Positions 6,050 through 9,422 of a stretch of 9,422 bases of DNA are shown here, piece after piece (position 1 is the stretch's first letter; each line of letters opens with the position of its first letter). Source of the DNA: JAVDCA01 sp035764045 (GTDB taxonomy: Bacteria > Pseudomonadota > Alphaproteobacteria > Rhizobiales > Xanthobacteraceae). The stretch covers positions 1 to 9,422 of the forward strand of contig DASTZX010000042.1 in assembly GCA_035764045.1 (NCBI GenBank), given 5' to 3'. The notes below the pieces were generated by a model. The model saw only the letters and a program-made list of their open reading frames with translations. It searched no databases and was not told the origin of the DNA. A program made the translations under genes and the position numbers.

Positions 6050-7165
6050 ATGGACGACGTTCAGGCTTCGGGCGAGACGGCTGCACAACCGACCATCATC
6101 GAACGGTCGGCCGGCGGCGAGGGTCCGCTGACCCCGATGCAGGCCGCGCGCTCGCTGGCGGACACCCGTTACAAGGATCACGCCGGCGAGAAACGCCGCG
6201 ACGATGAGCAGCAGACAGGCGAGGCGCGCCAGGACGCGACCGCCGCACAGGAATCGGCCCCCGATCAAGAGTCGGGGGCCGGCACCGCCCAGGAGACTGG
6301 TCCCGGTGAGACGCAGGTGGCAGATGCTCAGGCGGAAACGCTTGATCCCATCGAGCCGCCGAGGTCATGGACGAAAGAGGACAAGGCGCTTTTCAAGGGC
6401 CTCCCCCGCGAAACCCAGCAGAGGCTGGCAGATCGCGAGCGGTCACGCGAAGCGGATTTCCTCCGCCGTCAGAACGAGGCCGCCGACAAGACCAAGGCGC
6501 TGTCCGCCAAGGAACAGGCGGCCGAACAGGTGCGGGCTCACTATGAAGGCGCTCTGCCGATGCTGCTGCAGGCTCTGCAGGAGCAGCAGGCGGGCGAGTT
6601 TGCCGACGTCAAGTCGGTCGCCGACATCGAGAAGCTCGCGCGCGAGGATTGGCCGCGCTACGTGCAGTGGGACGCGCAGCAGAAGAAGATCGCTGCCGTC
6701 GCCCAGCAGGCGCAGCTCGCCCATGCGCGCCAGTCGCTCGAGCGGGCGAGCCGATGGTCGACCTTCGCGGCCGAGCAGGATGCGCTCTTCGCCGAGAAGG
6801 CGCCCGAGCTCGCCGACAAGGACGCCAAGGCGAAGGCCGCGCAAAGCGCCGCCGAGATGCTCAAGGACCTGGGCTTCTCGGACGCCGAGCTCGGCCGGCT
6901 GTGGTCCGGGCAGGGGGATCTGTCCCTGCGCGACCACCGCATCCAGCTGCTCCTGCGCGACGGGGTGAAATTCCGCGAAGCGCAGGCGGCCGCGAAGCTC
7001 GCCCAGCACAAGCCCGTGCCGCACGTCCAGCGGCCCGGCCCGGCGCCCGCGCGCAACGCGGACGCCGACGGCCGGGTCAAGGACCTCACCGACCGTCTCA
7101 ACCGCACCGGCAACCTGCGCGATGCGGCGGCGCTCTTAGCCGCCCAGCGCGCCGCGCGCCGGTAA
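6050..7165 (+). CDS. Phage scaffolding-like protein
   Basis: The 371-residue product should be an internal scaffold that guides capsid protein into a procapsid and then leaves. Residues 1-100 are low-complexity Gln/Glu/Ala/Thr and probably disordered. Residues 101-147 carry the block IEPPRSWTKEDKALFKGLPR followed by ETQQRLADRERSREADF, which I know from scaffold-like proteins of alphaproteobacterial phages. Residues about 130-330 are charged and helical, consistent with a coiled-coil rod. The C-terminus (VKDLTDRLNRTGNLRDAAALLAAQ) is a basic helical segment, comparable in place to the coat-binding C-terminus of the P22 scaffold. It lies directly before the major capsid gene, the expected place for a scaffold. 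No protease motif was seen. Confidence 0.82.
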   Translation: MDDVQASGETAAQPTIIERSAGGEGPLTPMQAARSLADTRYKDHAGEKRRDDEQQTGEARQDATAAQESAPDQESGAGTAQETGPGETQVADAQAETLDPIEPPRSWTKEDKALFKGLPRETQQRLADRERSREADFLRRQNEAADKTKALSAKEQAAEQVRAHYEGALPMLLQALQEQQAGEFADVKSVADIEKLAREDWPRYVQWDAQQKKIAAVAQQAQLAHARQSLERASRWSTFAAEQDALFAEKAPELADKDAKAKAAQSAAEMLKDLGFSDAELGRLWSGQGDLSLRDHRIQLLLRDGVKFREAQAAAKLAQHKPVPHVQRPGPAPARNADADGRVKDLTDRLNRTGNLRDAAALLAAQRAARR

Positions 7166-7174
7166 TCACAGCCT

Positions 7175-7263
7175 CGTCATGCCCGGCCTTGTGCCGGGCA
7201 TCCAAGTCTTACGCCGCCATTGCACGAACGACGTGGATGGTCGGGACAAGCCCGGCCATGACG
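7175..7263. repeat. Palindromic intergenic repeat, family B (89 bp)
   Basis: The ends CGTCATG (7175-7181) and CATGACG (7257-7263) are perfect inverted repeats. Inside lie CCCGGC/GCCGGG (7182-7198), a CCAAGTC/GACGTGG-type second stem around 7203-7236, and GTCGGGACAAGCCCGGCC (7240-7257). This is the palindrome I know as very abundant between genes of Bradyrhizobium and Rhodopseudomonas. It starts 10 nt after the scaffold stop and ends 28 nt before the capsid start, leaving the capsid gene's binding site free. Confidence 0.88.
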
Positions 7264-7275
7264 GATGCGAACATT

Positions 7276-7282
7276 GAAAGGA
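7276..7282 (+). promoter_or_regulatory. Ribosome binding site of the major capsid gene
   Basis: GAAAGGA lies 9 nt upstream of ATG 7292. It decides between this start and the in-frame ATG at 7265, which sits 1 nt after the end of the palindromic repeat with no binding site of its own. Confidence 0.75.
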
Positions 7283-7291
7283 CCAACGAAC

Positions 7292-8248
7292 ATGGCACTC
7301 CCGACCAACACCTTCACCACCTACTCCGCGGTTGGCAACCGCGAAGACCTCTCCGATATGATCTACCGCATCGATCCGACCGATACGCCGTTCATGACCG
7401 GCATCGAGAAGGCCAAGGCCACCGCCGTTCTGCACGAATGGCAGACTCAGGCGCTCGCCGCGGTGAACACGTCGAACGCCCAGCTCGAAGGCGACGACGC
7501 GAGCGCCGATGCCACCACGCCGACCGTCCGCCTCGGCAATGTCTGCCAGATCAGCCGCAAGGTGCCGCAGGTGTCCGGCACCCAGCAGGCGGTGGAGCAC
7601 GCCGGCCGCGACAACGAGATGGCCTACCAGGAGATGATCAAGGGCCTCGAGCTCAAGCGCGACATGGAGGGCATTCTCTGCGGCACCAACCAGGCGAAGA
7701 ACGCGGGTAATTCTGGCGTCGCCCGCGTGACCGCCTCGGCGCTGTCCTGGATCAAGTCCAACACGTCGAAGGGCGCCTCCGGCGCCGATCCTTCCGCCGC
7801 GGACGGCACCGGGACGCGGACCGACGGCACGCAGCGGGTCTTCACCGAGCAGCTCATGAAGACCGTGCTGCAATCGATCTGGAACAATGGCGGCAAGCCG
7901 GACACGATCATGACCGGCGGTTTCAACAAGCAGGTGTTCTCGACCTTCACGGGCCGCGCCTCGCCGTTCGAGGAGACCAAGGGCAAGAAGATCACCGCCT
8001 CGGTCGACGCCTACGAGTCGGACTTCGGCACGCTCAAGGTGGTGGCGAACCGCTTCTCGCGGCCCCGCGATGTGCTGGTGTTGCAGATGGACATGTGGGC
8101 GATCGCCTATCTCAACGGCCGCAAGATGGTGTCGATCCCGCTTGCGATCACCGGCGACAGCCAGCGCAAGGAGGTCCTCTCCGAGTACGCCCTCGAGGCG
8201 CGCAACGAGAAGGCCTCCGGCGGCGTGTTCGATCTCACGACGTCATAA
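7292..8248 (+). CDS. Major capsid protein (DUF5309/SU10-like family)
   Basis: The 318-residue protein should be the main shell subunit, with an HK97-type fold by family. Conserved blocks in view: DPTDTPFMTGIEKAKA (28-43), HEWQTQAL (48-55), EGDDA (66-70), QVSGTQQAVEHAG (93-105), LELKRDMEGILCGTNQAKN (119-137), YESDFGTLKVVANRF (241-255), YLNGRKMVSIPLAITGD (273-289) and LEARNEKASGGVFDL (301-315). This series matches what I know of DUF5309 capsid proteins (SU10 type). Length is normal for that family and no frameshift is seen. The scaffold lies upstream and a decoration-like gene downstream, with palindromic repeats in both flanking gaps. Identification is by pattern memory, not search. Confidence 0.92.
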   Translation: MALPTNTFTTYSAVGNREDLSDMIYRIDPTDTPFMTGIEKAKATAVLHEWQTQALAAVNTSNAQLEGDDASADATTPTVRLGNVCQISRKVPQVSGTQQAVEHAGRDNEMAYQEMIKGLELKRDMEGILCGTNQAKNAGNSGVARVTASALSWIKSNTSKGASGADPSAADGTGTRTDGTQRVFTEQLMKTVLQSIWNNGGKPDTIMTGGFNKQVFSTFTGRASPFEETKGKKITASVDAYESDFGTLKVVANRFSRPRDVLVLQMDMWAIAYLNGRKMVSIPLAITGDSQRKEVLSEYALEARNEKASGGVFDLTTS

Positions 8249-8261
8249 CCGATCAACTGGC

Positions 8262-8364
8262 TTTCCCTCCCCCGCCTGTGGGGGAGGGCGGGGAGGGGGA
8301 AGCCTGGCGCGCGTGCGCAAGTGGCGCCCCCTCCCTAACCCGCCCCCGCAAGCCGGGGAGGGGA
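8262..8364. repeat. GC-rich palindromic repeat, family C copy 2 (nested hairpins)
   Basis: A first hairpin has 9-bp arms CCCTCCCCC (8265-8273) and GGGGGAGGG (8280-8288), the same arms as the simple hairpin at 2507-2531. A second pair, GGGAGGGGG (8291-8299) and CCCCCTCCC (8327-8335), encloses a GC-rich centre. The outer left arm can alternatively pair with GGGGAGGGG at 8355-8363. This nested design is a known style of dispersed repeat in alphaproteobacterial genomes. It lies between the capsid stop (8248) and the next start (8391). No T-run follows, so an intrinsic terminator is not supported. Confidence 0.82.
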
Positions 8365-8377
8365 CCACACCTGCAAC

Positions 8378-8382
8378 AAGGA
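8378..8382 (+). promoter_or_regulatory. Ribosome binding site of the decoration-like gene
   Basis: AAGGA lies 8 nt upstream of ATG 8391, and 13 nt after the end of the family C repeat. It supports this start over any earlier in-frame codon inside the capsid gene. Confidence 0.72.
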
Positions 8383-8390
8383 TCACCCCC

Positions 8391-8753
8391 ATGGCTCTCC
8401 CTGTCCCGCATCCGCTGAAGGAATACCACCTCAACATCTATTGCTCGTCGATCGGCGCGTCCCCGGTCGCGGGCTTCGCCGCGGTCCCGAAAAAGGGCCG
8501 CATCATCGGCATCAAGGGCGTGCAGAGCGCCGCCGTCACCGGCACCGCGGCCATCGCGGTCGCGATCAACGGCGGCTCGGCGCTCTCCTCCCTTGCGCTC
8601 GCCATGACGGGCGGCGGCGCCGGCGCCGAATTCTCCGCCGCGGCCAACTCGACCGACGCGGCGGATGTCAACGAGGACGACGTGATCTCGGTCACGCCCT
8701 CGGGCGCGACCGGAACGGCCACCGGATCGTTCACCCTCATCATCCGGACCTGA
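8391..8753 (+). CDS. Probable capsid decoration / head-associated protein
   Basis: The 120-residue product begins MALPVPHPLKEYHLNIYCSS and continues with a beta-rich, Gly/Ala-rich body: GRIIGIKGVQSAAVTGTAAI (36-55), VAINGG (57-62), NEDDVISVTPSG (94-105), closing GSFTLIIRT (112-120). I recognise this as a small protein commonly encoded right after the major capsid gene in related prophages, usually hypothetical or 'head decoration'. In the family such proteins bind the outer shell after expansion. Position next to the capsid gene, a strong binding site and compact beta character fit that role, but the function is inferred. It is followed 2 nt later by the next gene. Confidence 0.75.
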   Translation: MALPVPHPLKEYHLNIYCSSIGASPVAGFAAVPKKGRIIGIKGVQSAAVTGTAAIAVAINGGSALSSLALAMTGGGAGAEFSAAANSTDAADVNEDDVISVTPSGATGTATGSFTLIIRT

Positions 8754-8755
8754 CC

Positions 8756-9253
8756 ATGCCGTTCCAGATCAACAATCTATCGGCGAGCTTCATCCGGCCG
8801 AACGACACGGCGGCCTACGCGTCGGGCGATCTGGTCGCAAACTCGACCACGGCCGGGTCGGTCGTGCCGATGCAGATCCCGCTCGGCCAGATCGCCACGG
8901 TCGGGCACGGGCTGACGCGCATCACCCGCGCCCGGCTGACGAAATCGGGCACCGGCATCGCCAACGCCAGCTTCCGCGTCCACCTCTACGAGGCCTCCCC
9001 GACGCCGGCGAACGGCGACAACGGAGCCTGGTCGACGGATAAGGCGGCCAACTGGCTCGGCAATATCGACATCACGTCGATGCTCGCCTTCACCGACGGC
9101 GCAACCGGGACCGGATCGGCCACGGCCGGTTCGGAAATGTTCCTGCGGCTCGCGTCTGGCTCGATTTTCGCTCTGCTGATGGCGCAGGGGGCCTACACGC
9201 CGATCGCCAATGAAGTCTTCACCCTCACCCTGGAAGACGTGGGGCAATGGTGA
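8756..9253 (+). CDS. Phage virion-like protein, unassigned
   Basis: The 165-residue product carries FIRPNDTAAYASGDLVANST (12-31), ITRARLTKSGTGIANASFRV (56-75), HLYEASPTPANGDNGAW (76-92), WLGNIDITS (100-108) and a C-terminal hydrophobic part ending NEVFTLTLEDVGQW (152-165). The 'RPxDTxAYAxGDLVANS' and 'SFRVHLYxxSPTxxNGDN' motifs occur in a widespread, unnamed family of phage structural-module proteins. The start ATG 8756 is two bases after the previous stop, with only CCGGA upstream, so coupled translation with the decoration-like gene is likely. A longer in-frame reading from 8441 is rejected because it would overlap that gene. No catalytic or membrane motif is seen; a head or tail surface role is inferred. 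Confidence 0.78.
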   Translation: MPFQINNLSASFIRPNDTAAYASGDLVANSTTAGSVVPMQIPLGQIATVGHGLTRITRARLTKSGTGIANASFRVHLYEASPTPANGDNGAWSTDKAANWLGNIDITSMLAFTDGATGTGSATAGSEMFLRLASGSIFALLMAQGAYTPIANEVFTLTLEDVGQW

Positions 9254-9294
9254 CCCGCCTTCGCTCACTGTGTTCGCTTCGGCGCGGCGTGTCG

Positions 9295-9322
9295 AGCCGT
9301 AGCTCCGTCAGGAGCGTAGGCT
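9295..9322. repeat. Short intergenic hairpin containing a probable ribosome binding site
   Basis: AGCC (9295-9298) and GGCT (9319-9322) flank GCTCC (9302-9306) and GGAGC (9311-9315), giving an interrupted stem with a GTCA loop. GGAG at 9311-9314, 9 nt before ATG 9324, is the only good binding site for the next gene, so the stem could mask it. The preceding stretch 9254-9294 holds further TCGCT/GCTTCGG-type repeats but no gene I can support. Confidence 0.5.
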
Positions 9323-9323
9323 G

Positions 9324-9422
9324 ATGGGGGACGTCGCCGCCCGTGTTCACCTCGACCCGGACGGCGACCGCCTCACGCTCGAGCACGCCCAGGACGTCGC
9401 GCCCATCCTCGAGCGCAACGCG
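9324..9422 (+). CDS. Phage structural-module protein, N-terminal part (partial, 3' end outside window)
   Basis: Thirty-three codons are open to the window edge. The product begins MGDVAARVHLDPDGDRLTLE and continues HAQDVAPILERNA. A short start of this type, with 'xxEHxQDVxPILExN', is familiar from small hypothetical proteins located a few genes after the capsid gene in related phages. The start is supported by GGAG (9311-9314) and by the absence of any earlier in-frame ATG nearby. Function is unknown, and the fragment is too short for a family call from sequence alone. Confidence 0.62.
   Translation, partial: MGDVAARVHLDPDGDRLTLEHAQDVAPILERNA

Noticed and set aside
5380..7024. Minus-strand open frames at 5380-6051 and 6443-7024
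   Set aside because: They lie opposite the repeat/coiled-coil, small helical and scaffold genes and consist of low-complexity Arg/Leu/His/Pro sequence typical of shadows.
7265..7291. Earlier capsid start at ATG 7265
   Set aside because: It lies 1 nt after the repeat end without a ribosome binding site, while ATG 7292 has GAAAGGA at 9 nt and fits family N-termini.
6649..7710. A + strand 353-residue frame crossing the scaffold end, repeat and capsid start
   Set aside because: It is Arg/Ala/Gly-rich, spans a palindromic repeat and overlaps two genes with strong family motifs.

Overview
The window is the head-morphogenesis module of a tailed-phage genome, most likely an integrated prophage or prophage remnant. 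Every supported gene lies on the + strand. The DNA is GC-rich. The gaps between genes hold palindromic repeats of a kind I associate with Bradyrhizobium, Rhodopseudomonas and related Alphaproteobacteria (Nitrobacteraceae). That host assignment rests on recalled repeat style and on the general look of the proteins; no search was run.

Layout: the last 36 codons of a probable terminase large subunit (1-111); a palindromic repeat; a 740-residue P22/podovirus-type portal protein (276-2498); two more palindromic repeats; a tightly packed run of six genes (2692-5756) coding for small beta-rich virion-like proteins, a polyglycine-rich adhesin-like protein and a protein with a 20-residue periodic repeat joined to a long charged helix; a small helical protein (5743-6036); a scaffolding-like protein (6050-7165); a repeat; the major capsid protein of the DUF5309/SU10-like type (7292-8248); a repeat; a probable capsid decoration protein (8391-8753); a further virion-like protein (8756-9253); a short hairpin; and the first 33 codons of another gene that runs off the window (9324-9422).

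Working together: terminase packages DNA through the portal, the scaffold directs assembly of the capsid protein into a procapsid around the portal, and the decoration-like protein would coat the shell. The small genes between portal and scaffold look like accessory surface or fibre components, inferred from composition and resemblance only. Several neighbours overlap or abut (3108/3111, 3652/3653, 4069/4071, 5743/5756), consistent with translational coupling.

The most notable feature is not a gene. Each of the four larger gaps carries host-style palindromic repeats that begin about 7-18 nt after a stop codon and end 27-34 nt before the next start codon, just sparing the ribosome binding site, while all the complete coding regions remain open. 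This pattern suggests long residence in the host chromosome with the structural genes still intact. I see no tRNA, rRNA, CRISPR array, insertion sequence, integrase or attachment site. No intergenic gap exceeds 200 nt.
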